NCBI GenBank assembly: GCA_958295815.1
Contig: OY282374.1
Coordinates: 4,988,682 to 5,052,681, forward strand
Direction: 5' to 3'
Source of the DNA: Candidatus Poribacteria bacterium
GTDB lineage: Bacteria > Poribacteria > WGA-4E > WGA-3G
DNA: 64,000 nucleotides
Shown here in pieces: positions 9,610-18,936 of the stretch (positions within the stretch are counted from its first letter, which is position 1; each line of letters starts with the position of its first letter). The notes beneath the pieces were generated by a model. That model saw only the letters and a program-made list of their open reading frames with translations. It was not told the origin of the DNA and searched no databases. The translations under genes were made by a program, and so were the position numbers.

Positions 9610-9672
9610 GCGCGGTTTGCAACTTTTTACTCCAAATTGGAGTGGAGGTGGCAACCGCGCTAATTTTATAAT
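9610..9672. terminator. Bidirectional terminator between convergent genes
   Basis: GCGCGGTT (9610-9617) pairs with AACCGCGC (9653-9660). A second perfect stem, ACTCCAA/TTGGAGT (9629-9643), sits in the loop, and a T/A-rich tail follows. It lies between the lipoprotein gene (+) and the convergent HepT-like gene (-), so it can stop transcription from both sides. Confidence 0.7.
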
Positions 9673-9691
9673 AAAAGTATATAAGCACTGT

Positions 9692-10165
9692 TTAATCTGG
9701 TGAGGAATTTAAAAAGTAATCCTCGATTTGGTTGGTGTAAGCTTCGCCATATTCCAGAAGTTCGCGAGAGGCATCATACAGTTCAGAGGGAGGAAGTTCC
9801 TGGTAAGGGTTAGCGATTCTCTCATAATAGTCTAAGGCTTTCATGAAAAAATCCAGAGTTTCCTTATCAATCGTGCTGTATTGGTGTAAAGTGTGAAAAC
9901 TGTGGTGCTTTTGCAGTGGTGGTGTCTGTCCACTAAATTCGATGATGACGTTGTTTATATCCACAGCGCGTTGAATAATCATGAGGAAGCAGCTTTTAAC
10001 GTAAGAGTGTGTAATTCGGTCAGCTTCAGTATATTCTTCTTGTTTCGCGGGCAGTCCGTGCCGTAATTGATCGAAACATTCGCTTATAGATTCCAGTTTC
10101 GCTTTCACTGGATTGAATCGCCGCGCTGTTAGTTTCTTAGGGGTTCTTGTGCTTCTTTTTCCCAT
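9692..10165 (-). CDS. HepT-like (DUF86-type) protein with altered catalytic motif
   Basis: A 157-residue helical protein. From about residue 60 it follows the HepT ribonuclease/nucleotidyltransferase-partner family: QRAVDINNVIIE resembles the LQxxxDIANHI helix, and DYYERIANPYQEL aligns with the family segment GLRNIAVHDYQEL, followed by a final helix LLEYGEAYTNQIEDY. HepT proteins are toxins of MNT/HepT modules whose RxxxxHxY motif carries the active site. Here the histidine position is Asn119 (NPY), so it would be inactive as a nuclease if the alignment holds. The basic N-terminus (MGKRSTRTPKK) is extra. No MNT-type antitoxin gene adjoins it. Confidence 0.55.
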   Translation of the reverse strand: MGKRSTRTPKKLTARRFNPVKAKLESISECFDQLRHGLPAKQEEYTEADRITHSYVKSCFLMIIQRAVDINNVIIEFSGQTPPLQKHHSFHTLHQYSTIDKETLDFFMKALDYYERIANPYQELPPSELYDASRELLEYGEAYTNQIEDYFLNSSPD

Positions 10166-10469
10166 CGTATTTTCCTCTCTTTTGTTGATTTTGATTCTTT
10201 TAACTATTATGTTTTTTAGACGTTAATAAACTCAAAAGGTTGTAATCTTCTTTTTTTACTGCCTCCATTTTCATGCTATTTCCGCCGTGCGTCTATCAAA
10301 CATGGTGATCTCGGCATAAGTAGTAAAAAATAAGTGGTTATGGTAGGTTCCGCGTTCTTTTTTTGAAGTAAACCGAGACGAAACACGACAAACATGAATG
10401 AACTGTGGGGATGTGCTCAGCAACCCTTCGGACATCAAAATCATAAGATTGGAGCGAAACGTAGAAACA
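10166..10469. other. Divergent intergenic region, no gene seen
   Basis: A 304-base AT-rich spacer between the divergent HepT-like and quinone oxidoreductase genes. It must hold both promoters, but no convincing -35/-10 pair or operator could be picked out. An upstream in-frame ATG at about 10398 would extend the oxidoreductase by 24 residues unlike its family, so it was not used. Confidence 0.5.
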
Positions 10470-11453
10470 ATGAAGGCAATTATCAGAACAGGCGATGGGG
10501 GACCGGAAGTCCTGCAATTAGCCGAGGTGCCGTCTCCTACACCAACAGGAACACAACTTTTGGTAGATGTCCATGCTACTGCTTTAAATCGTGCGGATCT
10601 GATTCAACGGCGAGGTGGATACCCTCCACCACCTGGTGAATCTGAGGTACTCGGTTTGGAGGTTGCTGGAACCGTTTCAGCAGTAGGTAGTGCCGTAGAG
10701 AACGGGGTTTCCGAAGGTGATCGGGTCTTCGGACTTGTGGGTGGTGGTGGCTATGCAGAGCAGACTCTCATCGATTACCGCATGGCAATGCCTATACCGG
10801 ATGGGTGGAGTTTTGAACAAGCCGCCGCGGTCCCAGAAGTTTTTTTCACGGCGAACGAAAATATTTTCACCCTTGGTAAATTATCAGCCGGTGAGACAAT
10901 TCTGATTCACGCAGGTGGGAGCGGGGTCGGCAGCACTGGAATTCAGATTTCGCGGCATGCAGGTGCCACCGTCTTTGTCACCGCAGGTACACAAGAAAAG
11001 ATTGACAAATGCAAGGCACTCGGTGCAGTAGACGGTATTAACTACAAAACAACCGACTTCGTTACCGAAATCCAACGCTTAACAGATGGACAAGGCGTTG
11101 ATGTTGTTTTAGACTTTATTGGTGCCCCTTACCTTGAGCGGAATCTCTCCATACTGAAAACAAAAGGTAGGCTATTGCAAGTTGGATTGATCGCGGGCGC
11201 GAGCGCAGAGATTAACCTCGGCGCGGTGATGCGCAACCGACTCCAGATTATCGGTTCGGTCATGAGACCCCAATCCATTGACGAAAAAATTGCTATTACA
11301 CGGCGTTTTGTCGAACGATGGTTACCAGAGTTAAAACGTGGCGTGCTCCAACCAGTTATTGACACCGTTTTTCCCTTGGCACATGCACAGCAAGCACATG
11401 AGTATATGGAAGCGAACCGAAATTTTGGTAAAATCCTTTTGAAGGTAAGATAG
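10470..11453 (+). CDS. NAD(P)H:quinone oxidoreductase, MDR superfamily (PIG3-like)
   Basis: A 327-residue medium-chain dehydrogenase/reductase lacking the zinc ligands of alcohol dehydrogenases. Family features are the MKAIIRTGDGGPEVLQL start, LNRADLIQRRGGYPPPPG, the Rossmann motif HAGGSGVGSTGIQ and GAVDGINYKT. The pattern matches the zeta-crystallin/PIG3 quinone oxidoreductases, which reduce quinones with NADPH. The start at 10470 was chosen because family members begin MKAI and a GGAG lies 15 bases upstream. The preceding gene is divergent, and the following giant gene is separated by a degenerate repeat. The physiological substrate is not evident. Confidence 0.88.
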   Translation: MKAIIRTGDGGPEVLQLAEVPSPTPTGTQLLVDVHATALNRADLIQRRGGYPPPPGESEVLGLEVAGTVSAVGSAVENGVSEGDRVFGLVGGGGYAEQTLIDYRMAMPIPDGWSFEQAAAVPEVFFTANENIFTLGKLSAGETILIHAGGSGVGSTGIQISRHAGATVFVTAGTQEKIDKCKALGAVDGINYKTTDFVTEIQRLTDGQGVDVVLDFIGAPYLERNLSILKTKGRLLQVGLIAGASAEINLGAVMRNRLQIIGSVMRPQSIDEKIAITRRFVERWLPELKRGVLQPVIDTVFPLAHAQQAHEYMEANRNFGKILLKVR

Positions 11454-11460
11454 CGGAACG

Positions 11461-11491
11461 GTTGTTAGTTGTCAGTTATCAGTTCAAGAGG
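11461..11491. repeat. Degenerate CAGTTGTCAGTT-family intergenic repeat
   Basis: GTTGTTAGTTGTCAGTTATC followed by AGTTCAAGAGG, immediately after the stop codon of the oxidoreductase gene. It belongs to a dispersed family with heptamer-like CAGTTNT units often ending in AAGAGG. Other copies are near 20884, 23297, 30166, 30951, 37530 and 48099. Confidence 0.5.
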
Positions 11492-11553
11492 TATTCGAGT
11501 TGGCTCTATTTAGCAGGTTTCTGGAGCGACAATTGATAACCATAAAAAAATAA

Positions 11554-14500
11554 ATGATGCAATTATTCTTACGACAGACGAGAAGAAAACACAAGCCGTT
11601 GCGCATGCAATTTAGGCTTGGTGTTATGCTGAGTGTCCAAGTCCTCCTCTTTTTCACGTACATAGGTAGCATATCTGCGAGGGTTTCCCAAGTTACATCA
11701 GATAATGGCATTACGGTTCAATTCACCTTACCGGAACTCACTGTCACTGAAGTCGTTCGAGACAAGGTCCGCTATCAAGAGGTTAATTACGCCGATTGTC
11801 GCTATACCGACGAACCCGGAAATCCGAGGGTTCCGGTCACGCGGGTGATGTTGGGCATACCAGCGTCAGCTGAAATTGAAGCTATTGATGTTTCTGCTGC
11901 GTCCGCCGAAACGAGGGCAGGTGTGCGTCTTGTGCCGGTCTCAATTTTCGATGTACGCGATCTCGACTCGCAACACTCAGCGGTGCAATACTGGCGGGAA
12001 AGTGGAAGTGCCTATCAGTCAAATGTTAGGAAACTTTCATATCCAGGGCTACCTCTTGCACGCATTGTACGAGAAGGTTACATTCGCAATCAACGCGTCG
12101 TCGCCTTGGCATTATATCCTGTACAATATTTTCCGAGTACCCGCCAATTGCGTCTGTACTCGCGCCTCACGGTGAATATTCGTTTTTCTAAAGCAAAACA
12201 GGGAACGTCGTTAGCATATCAAGGTTTAGGTTCACAGTCACATATAGAGCAGTATGGCGCTGGAGGGATTGTGCCAGAATCAGAAACTTTTGAACGTGCT
12301 TTGTCCCACCAGCTGCTCAATGCTGAAGAGGCACGTCACTTCCGAGCACCCCGACCACCGATACCTGCGGCACCGGCAGTTATTCCTAATGGAAGCAATG
12401 GAGTGCGTTATAAATTGTTTGTCAAAGAAACTGGCATTCATGCCGTGACGGCCGGAGCACTGCAGCAGAACTGGGGCGTAGAACTCATCGGGGCAGATCC
12501 AGCGAAACTTCGACTCACACACGAAAATAGTGATATTCCGATTTACATCAGTGGCGCTGGTGACGGTCGTTTTGATCCGGAGGATGCCATTTTTTTCCTG
12601 GGGCATAAGCCGAAAAATCGCTATAGTCTTTGGAATATTTATTGGCTTACGCTCGACAGTGGCGGACGCGTTTCGGCGCGAATTCCACAGATTACTGCCA
12701 GTCCAACAGATCCGACGGCGACGCAGGTGCCTACCTTCCGCTCCAAACTAACCTTTGAAGAGGATTACCTCACAAACAACCTTGAATTTGTGTACACTGA
12801 CACTGTTTCACCGGGTGATAAACATGGATGGTTTGATGCATTGGACTTCTGGTTCTGGGACGGTATCAAAAATGGGAGCGACGTTGGTGAAATGCGTCTT
12901 GAGTTTCCGCTTTATGATATCGCGAAAAGTTTCGATCCACTTCATATCTCTGTCGATTTACAGGGAGGCACGCCGGTATCTCATGAAATCTTGGTTGCCA
13001 TCAACGGTGTCCGAATAGAATTTGCGAAGTGGGAACAACAAGACAGACTCACGGTTGCGCGGAGCTTGCGTGCATGGGATACGCTCAAAGATAGTAATAA
13101 CGGCGAACAGAATGTGTTGTCTCTTGCGCGTGTTGATGATAACGTTGATGAGGATACTACCCGATATCCATATCATGTGTATCTGAATCGTTTTTCTGTC
13201 GAATATACGCGTCTCTTCCGTGTTGTTTCAGATGAGTTGTGGTTCACGACGCCTACCGCAGAAGCGACTTCGCAGGCAAAGCCTCCGGGTGGACGTAAAC
13301 TCCAGTATGAAATTGAAGCGTTCCATGACCCCGGTGTACATATCTTTGAGACAGATGGCAATATCCTCACTGCCCGGATGCAAGGTATTACTGTGCAGAG
13401 AGATATAGAAAACCCTAATTTATACAATGCGCTTTTTCAGATGCTGGATACCCGAAATGCAGAGTTTATTGCTGTCTCCGATACTGCTTTACGTCAACCT
13501 GAAAACGTCGAGATCGTTGCCCCTACGGACTTAGCCGCTGGAAATCAGGGTGCAGATTATCTCGTTGTGACACACTCTAAATTCCTATCAGCAGCACAGA
13601 GATTGGCGGCGTGGCGCTCAGCACCGGGAGGCGGTGGATACCGTGCGAAAGTCGTCACAACTGATGAAATTTACAATACGTTTGGCAATGGCGCGGTCAG
13701 TCCTAAGGCGATTAAGGCGTTTCTGACACACGCATATCAGTCCTGGATACCGCCAGCACCGACTTACGTTGTCCTCTTCGGCGACGGTACGTTCGATTTT
13801 CGTGGCGTTGATACAGATATTCATCTCGATCCCCCTGAACTCGATGGTTATATTCCGACTCACTACATCCGAACCGATTCCTTTGGTCGAACAGCGTCTG
13901 ATCACTGGTACGCGACTGTCTCTGGACACGATGAATTCACTGATTTTTATATCGGAAGGCTTAGCGTTGAAACTGTCAACCAAGCAGAGAGTATTGTTGA
14001 TAAAATATTGGCTTATGAACAGAGTCCACCGAGTGGGAACTGGCGCAGGAAAATTATCTCTGTGGCTGACGACGAAGTTAGCAACTCTGGAGATTTTATC
14101 TTCAAAAAGAGTCTGAACGAAATTGCGAAGGACCACACCCGTTTAGGCTATGAAACTGTCGAAGTCTTTCTTGAGGATGTCATTGACGAAGTAGAGGCGC
14201 GTCCAACGGATTATTCAAACGTTTTACCCCGTTACGTCGCAAGATCAAGGATCATTGAAGCACTTGGAGAGGGAGCAGTCTTGGCACAATATGCTGGGCA
14301 CGGAGGCAGAACTGTTTGGACCCACGAATCAATCTTCGACAACGCCGATGTTGATGAGGTCGAAGAGACCGCAAAGATCCCGTTTATGTTGGTGCTGAGT
14401 TGTTATAATGGTTACTTTGATAAACCGGGTGAGCCGAGTATGGCAGAGAAGTTGTTGCGAAAGGAGAAGGGCGGTATCATCGGTATGCTGAGTGCCACGC

Positions 14501-17500
14501 GGCTGACTTATGGTAGTGGAAATGACGCGCTCAATCGTATCATCTTCGATATGCTCTTTAAACGGAATATCCGGCAGCTGGGTCCCTTAAGTTTTGATTC
14601 AAAGGTCGAACTTCTGATGACTGAAGGCACAGGTCAGATTGATGTCATGATGGAATATACACTTTTCGGAGATCCTGCTTTGCAGCTTGCTATCGCTGAT
14701 GGTGAAATTCTGCCTGATGTTGAGACGAAAACGGTTGCTCCTGGTGATACGCTCCGAGTCGCACCGGGATATGTTCAGACTGCCAGTTACGATCCAGCAA
14801 CGCGTGCGAAACGATTTGTTAGGGATCCGGCTTTTAGCGGGACGCTTACCGTCAAGGCACTGTTTCCTGGAAAAACGGTTGTAGCGCAAGGAATCTCAGG
14901 TCCTGTTAACTACTATACTGGCGATGTGATTTTAACTAAAACACTTACTGTTAGCAATGGTGCCTATCCGGGGGTGACTTTTACCGTCCCACAAAATGTT
15001 GCGAGCGGCGATGCGCACGTTGAGTATTATGCCCAAGGTGCTGCAAGAATTGCTGTCGGGGGTGATGGGTTTACCGTCAACATCCCAAAAGTTCTTGATA
15101 TTCGGAATGAATTAGTCGGTGAGGACAAATTTCGTATCTCTGTCCAGATTTCTGATGAAAAAGAAGAGTTATCTTCGGTCCTCTTGAGTTGGCGCAATCC
15201 TACGAGCCGACAATGGGAGGATGTGATTCTCGAACCAGCACCACCGCCGCAGTCAGAAGAGGGGTGGTGGACGGTGCCTGACCTTCTCGATGCTCCAACA
15301 GACGGCTCCGTCATCCGATACGATATTACGGTCAAGGACACAGATGGTCATACGGTTAAGACGCAGACTTTACGGTATTACCCTTATGTGTATCCCAACC
15401 TATCTGTTGTGCAGGTGGAGAGGTCCGATTTTATCAGGTATGGCTACAACGTCGAAAGGAAGCAGTGGTATCTTGCAGCAGACGTGCAGATAGAGGGAAC
15501 GGATATAGAAAGCCCTGTTGAAGTCGCCTTTTTTTATGGCAATCCGGACATTGACGACGATGCGGTTGTTGACAGCGATGTCAATCACATTGGAACGGCT
15601 CGAATTCAACCGGGAGACTGGGTACAACGCACACCTTTAGCGGATACACCTACAGGGAAAGATGTCTATGAACCTGATCCACTGAATACGCTACCTATCG
15701 CAACTGCCATTTTACCGCTAACAGGGAGATTTTCGTTTATAGGCGGACAATCGGAAAAGATTGACGGACACGGTTTGCCTCTTGGTACACATGACATATT
15801 CGTTTATGTGGATCCAATGTTCGATGAAGCAGATCAGCCCGGTAAGGTCCCAGAAAATGAAGAGGACGATAATATCGCCCATCGACGGATTACTATTAAC
15901 ATGGGGGTAATAGGTGCAGCTGCCTCAGGTCAGATTGTGAGTTTGGATCGGAACTGCGTCATTACTGCCCCACCGGGTGTTTTTGAGAATCCAACTGTGC
16001 TTACAGTCCTCGCCTTAGATGAGCAGAAGTTCGCTACTGTTGGCGCGAGTTTGGCTGATACAGCAACGAAACCTGTCACTGCCGATAAGCTTTCAGGTGG
16101 TGTCGGTGGGATGTCTAAGCGCGCACCGCTGCCCGGTAACGTTTACGGCTATGATCTCCTTGTTGATGCCGGTACAGGAAAAGAAGTTCAGACTGCTAAT
16201 AATGTTGACGGAAATAGTTCGCAGGCTTCAGTTCGACTGACTGCTCCGGTAGCGATTGATTTCAGTTTTGACCTCGGGACACTCAGCACGGAACTTGCTA
16301 AAGAACTGTTAGGGAGTGATGAGGATGTCGCTGCTGTATCGGACGTATCAGCCACAATTGGCACCGCAGTTGCATCCCGTGCACGTGAGATAGGTGTTTA
16401 CCAGTGGAGTCCGACACTCGGCAACTGGATCCGGCTCTCCTCTCAGTTGTTAACCGATGCTGCAGGTACCCTACATCAGCGGATACATGTAACCGACATA
16501 GGATCTGAGAATGTGGGAGAAGGTGAGCTTCGCGATATTCGCATCAGTTCCGATGGGGCACCGCCTGGAAGGTATGTCCTTCTTTTCACGGGTCCGCAAA
16601 CTTACCGGCTGTTCCACGCACCGTACATAGAAGACACACAAGAATTGAAAGAATTAGAGGTTCTTTCGCCGAGAGAGCAACTTGTAGGTTTCAGTACAGA
16701 CTACCCGAGTTTTAAGCATGGGTTCGCCCTTAACATGGAAACTGATCTTAAAGAACCTTTCAGATTTGGCGATGTCTGGACATTCAATATAACCGCTCTC
16801 GAACAACCTTTGGATACTGATACGAATATCGGTAATACTCCACAGCAGGAGCTGCGTTGGTATGCATCTGGGTTTGGGGATGTCAACCAAGGCACCGGCA
16901 CTGTCAGTTATATTGAGCTCCCACCAGATACCATCATGCCGGAGGATCGGTGGATTATCTTTTTTCTCACTGACACCGAATTCCAAGTTGAAGGAGAGAG
17001 AAGCGGTATCCTACGTTCCCAAGCCGATGGAAATGCGCCACTCCGTGGGACAGTTGGACAACCGTTCTTCTACGCGCCCTACGGATTACGTCTCCAAATT
17101 ACACAAGGGAGGCGCGTTTTTAAGCCTGGTGATAGATTTCGGTTTGAAACCCGACCTGTTGGTACTGTCAGAGCCACAACGGATCGGCTCGGTGTGGTTA
17201 CACTCTTACATAGTGACGATACTGTACCGCCGAACATACAGTTGACTATTGGTAACCAACAGCACTTCGTTCCGGGGGATGCGACAGATGCCGAACCGCT
17301 CATTGGAGCGACACTAACCGATCCGAGCGGACTCGATTATCTCACCCGACCGCTGTTGTTGGAACTCGGAACAGGTCTCTCGTACGAACCCATCAATCCA
17401 GAAGCATATCAGTTGACGTATCACCGCAGCTCAAATCAACTCGTTTTAACCTATCTGTCTCCTGAACTTGAACCGCGGGAGTATGAAATTCGGTTAACAG

Positions 17501-17853
17501 CCAGCGATGTGCATGGAAATACTGACACTGAACGTATCACGTTCCGGGTTCACGATACCTTGCAGCTACTATCGTTTTTGAACTACCCGAATCCGTTCCC
17601 GCGCAAAACTATGCTGACCTGTGAGTTAACAGCACCGGCTGATTCTCTCGCTGTAAAAATTTATACACTAAGTGGTCGGCTTATCCGGGAGCTTTCAATG
17701 CCAGCGACTCCGGGATTCCTTATGGTAGAATGGGATGGCAGAGATGCTGATGGTATTGAAGTGGCGAACGGCGTTTACTACGCGAAACTCCAAATTAAGC
17801 GTGAAGGCGAAAAAGACATCACCGAAATACTTAAAATGATGAAGCTGCGTTAA
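11554..17853 (+). CDS. Giant gingipain-type (peptidase C25) protein, PorU-like
   Basis: A 2099-residue exported protein. A signal anchor or peptide lies around residues 18-43; M18 (11605) is an alternative start, and neither has a clear ribosome binding site. Residues from about 660 to 1040 form a C25/caspase-fold domain, with the catalytic dyad visible as His916 in YAGHGGRTVW and Cys950 in LVLSCYNGYFD. The N-terminal region has a propeptide-like beta-rich layout as in PorU, the sortase of the type IX secretion system. A long beta-rich middle follows, and the last 90 residues are a FlgD-Ig/T9SS-like end (NYPNPFPRKT, YTLSGRLI, WDGRDADG, NGVYYAKL). The next gene is PorV-like and overlaps by one base (TAATG), so PorU-type sorting is the best reading; a secreted protease is the alternative. 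Confidence 0.82.
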   Translation: MMQLFLRQTRRKHKPLRMQFRLGVMLSVQVLLFFTYIGSISARVSQVTSDNGITVQFTLPELTVTEVVRDKVRYQEVNYADCRYTDEPGNPRVPVTRVMLGIPASAEIEAIDVSAASAETRAGVRLVPVSIFDVRDLDSQHSAVQYWRESGSAYQSNVRKLSYPGLPLARIVREGYIRNQRVVALALYPVQYFPSTRQLRLYSRLTVNIRFSKAKQGTSLAYQGLGSQSHIEQYGAGGIVPESETFERALSHQLLNAEEARHFRAPRPPIPAAPAVIPNGSNGVRYKLFVKETGIHAVTAGALQQNWGVELIGADPAKLRLTHENSDIPIYISGAGDGRFDPEDAIFFLGHKPKNRYSLWNIYWLTLDSGGRVSARIPQITASPTDPTATQVPTFRSKLTFEEDYLTNNLEFVYTDTVSPGDKHGWFDALDFWFWDGIKNGSDVGEMRLEFPLYDIAKSFDPLHISVDLQGGTPVSHEILVAINGVRIEFAKWEQQDRLTVARSLRAWDTLKDSNNGEQNVLSLARVDDNVDEDTTRYPYHVYLNRFSVEYTRLFRVVSDELWFTTPTAEATSQAKPPGGRKLQYEIEAFHDPGVHIFETDGNILTARMQGITVQRDIENPNLYNALFQMLDTRNAEFIAVSDTALRQPENVEIVAPTDLAAGNQGADYLVVTHSKFLSAAQRLAAWRSAPGGGGYRAKVVTTDEIYNTFGNGAVSPKAIKAFLTHAYQSWIPPAPTYVVLFGDGTFDFRGVDTDIHLDPPELDGYIPTHYIRTDSFGRTASDHWYATVSGHDEFTDFYIGRLSVETVNQAESIVDKILAYEQSPPSGNWRRKIISVADDEVSNSGDFIFKKSLNEIAKDHTRLGYETVEVFLEDVIDEVEARPTDYSNVLPRYVARSRIIEALGEGAVLAQYAGHGGRTVWTHESIFDNADVDEVEETAKIPFMLVLSCYNGYFDKPGEPSMAEKLLRKEKGGIIGMLSATRLTYGSGNDALNRIIFDMLFKRNIRQLGPLSFDSKVELLMTEGTGQIDVMMEYTLFGDPALQLAIADGEILPDVETKTVAPGDTLRVAPGYVQTASYDPATRAKRFVRDPAFSGTLTVKALFPGKTVVAQGISGPVNYYTGDVILTKTLTVSNGAYPGVTFTVPQNVASGDAHVEYYAQGAARIAVGGDGFTVNIPKVLDIRNELVGEDKFRISVQISDEKEELSSVLLSWRNPTSRQWEDVILEPAPPPQSEEGWWTVPDLLDAPTDGSVIRYDITVKDTDGHTVKTQTLRYYPYVYPNLSVVQVERSDFIRYGYNVERKQWYLAADVQIEGTDIESPVEVAFFYGNPDIDDDAVVDSDVNHIGTARIQPGDWVQRTPLADTPTGKDVYEPDPLNTLPIATAILPLTGRFSFIGGQSEKIDGHGLPLGTHDIFVYVDPMFDEADQPGKVPENEEDDNIAHRRITINMGVIGAAASGQIVSLDRNCVITAPPGVFENPTVLTVLALDEQKFATVGASLADTATKPVTADKLSGGVGGMSKRAPLPGNVYGYDLLVDAGTGKEVQTANNVDGNSSQASVRLTAPVAIDFSFDLGTLSTELAKELLGSDEDVAAVSDVSATIGTAVASRAREIGVYQWSPTLGNWIRLSSQLLTDAAGTLHQRIHVTDIGSENVGEGELRDIRISSDGAPPGRYVLLFTGPQTYRLFHAPYIEDTQELKELEVLSPREQLVGFSTDYPSFKHGFALNMETDLKEPFRFGDVWTFNITALEQPLDTDTNIGNTPQQELRWYASGFGDVNQGTGTVSYIELPPDTIMPEDRWIIFFLTDTEFQVEGERSGILRSQADGNAPLRGTVGQPFFYAPYGLRLQITQGRRVFKPGDRFRFETRPVGTVRATTDRLGVVTLLHSDDTVPPNIQLTIGNQQHFVPGDATDAEPLIGATLTDPSGLDYLTRPLLLELGTGLSYEPINPEAYQLTYHRSSNQLVLTYLSPELEPREYEIRLTASDVHGNTDTERITFRVHDTLQLLSFLNYPNPFPRKTMLTCELTAPADSLAVKIYTLSGRLIRELSMPATPGFLMVEWDGRDADGIEVANGVYYAKLQIKREGEKDITEILKMMKLR

Positions 17854-18899
17854 TGGCAGTCAGCCATCAGAAAAATATGAAACATTGTAAAAAATATATA
17901 TTCTGCTTCATTGTGTCTATAATAATTACCTTCTATGTGGGTCTTTTTTCCGTAGACGCTAAATACACCGCTGATTTCCTGACGCTTGGCGTTGGTGCTC
18001 GCGCCCTTGCTATGGGCGGTGCGGGCACTGCTTTGAGTGCGGATGCTTACGCGCCTTACTGGAATTCGGCTGCATTGGGACAACTGACTCGGTATGAGGT
18101 TAGCTTCATGCACTCCACACTCAATGGGGAGGATGCTTACGATTTTGTCAGTTATATCCATCCACTCAAAGAGCGTGGGGCAATCGGTGTGAGTTGGCTT
18201 CGTGTTGGTGTTGACGATATTCCGATCACCAGTCTACCGGTAGTTACTCGTCCTGTGGGAGCAACGAATCGACCGGAAGTCGTAGGATCCTTCAATAATA
18301 CGGATAACGCTTTTCTCTTTGCGTCGGGTTGGCAGCTGCCATCTCTCTACGGGATGGATCTCCGGGTTGGTGGCACGCTGAAGCTTCTCTACATGAGCGG
18401 CTATCGGAGTACGAATGCGATTGGTGGGGGCGCGGATATCGGCTTCATTGCAATGACAAACCCAGAGAAACCGCACCAACTAACGCTCGGTCTGCAAGCG
18501 AGTGATGCTTTTCAGACGAAGCTCTATTGGAATACACCGCCGCCGTCAGGGGATCTTACATCGCATACTGAAACGATACCGCCACATCTCAAGGTTGGCA
18601 TTGCAACGATACATAAGCTCAATATTTTTCGTAGTGCTCTCGTTCTTGCCTTGGATACCTATATCAAAGATGGCGTTGAGTTACATGTCGGTGCGGAATG
18701 GACGCTTTTCGACTTGCTCGCTTTGCGAATTGGGCTCGCAGAACGGAGTGGAAGTCTTGAGAGTGTTCACCAATTAACAGCAGGTGCCGGGTTGAACCTA
18801 CGATTTGTCACCGGTGCGGGTGCCGGGTTAGATTATGCATTCGCGAATCATCCGGCGTTAGGTGGTAGCCATCGCATGTCCCTGCGAATACGGTTTTAG
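17853..18899 (+). CDS. PorV/PorQ-family outer-membrane protein
   Basis: A 348-residue outer-membrane beta-barrel of the PorV type. After a signal peptide it opens with FLTLGVGARALAMGGAGTAL and AYAPYWNSAAL, hallmarks of the PorV/UPF0164 family related to FadL-like barrels. It ends in an aromatic residue after alternating strands (MSLRIRF), typical of BAM substrates. In T9SS bacteria PorV shuttles cargo to the PorU sortase, and here it directly follows a PorU-like gene. The first ATG overlaps the upstream stop, but its leader contains repeat-like DNA (GGCAGTCAGCCATCAG). The ATG at 17877 (MKHCKKYIFCF) gives a more normal signal peptide and may be the true start. Confidence 0.85.
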   Translation: MAVSHQKNMKHCKKYIFCFIVSIIITFYVGLFSVDAKYTADFLTLGVGARALAMGGAGTALSADAYAPYWNSAALGQLTRYEVSFMHSTLNGEDAYDFVSYIHPLKERGAIGVSWLRVGVDDIPITSLPVVTRPVGATNRPEVVGSFNNTDNAFLFASGWQLPSLYGMDLRVGGTLKLLYMSGYRSTNAIGGGADIGFIAMTNPEKPHQLTLGLQASDAFQTKLYWNTPPPSGDLTSHTETIPPHLKVGIATIHKLNIFRSALVLALDTYIKDGVELHVGAEWTLFDLLALRIGLAERSGSLESVHQLTAGAGLNLRFVTGAGAGLDYAFANHPALGGSHRMSLRIRF

Positions 18900-18936
18900 A
18901 TGGCAAAGGTTACAGATTTTGGTAATAGATTCGCTA

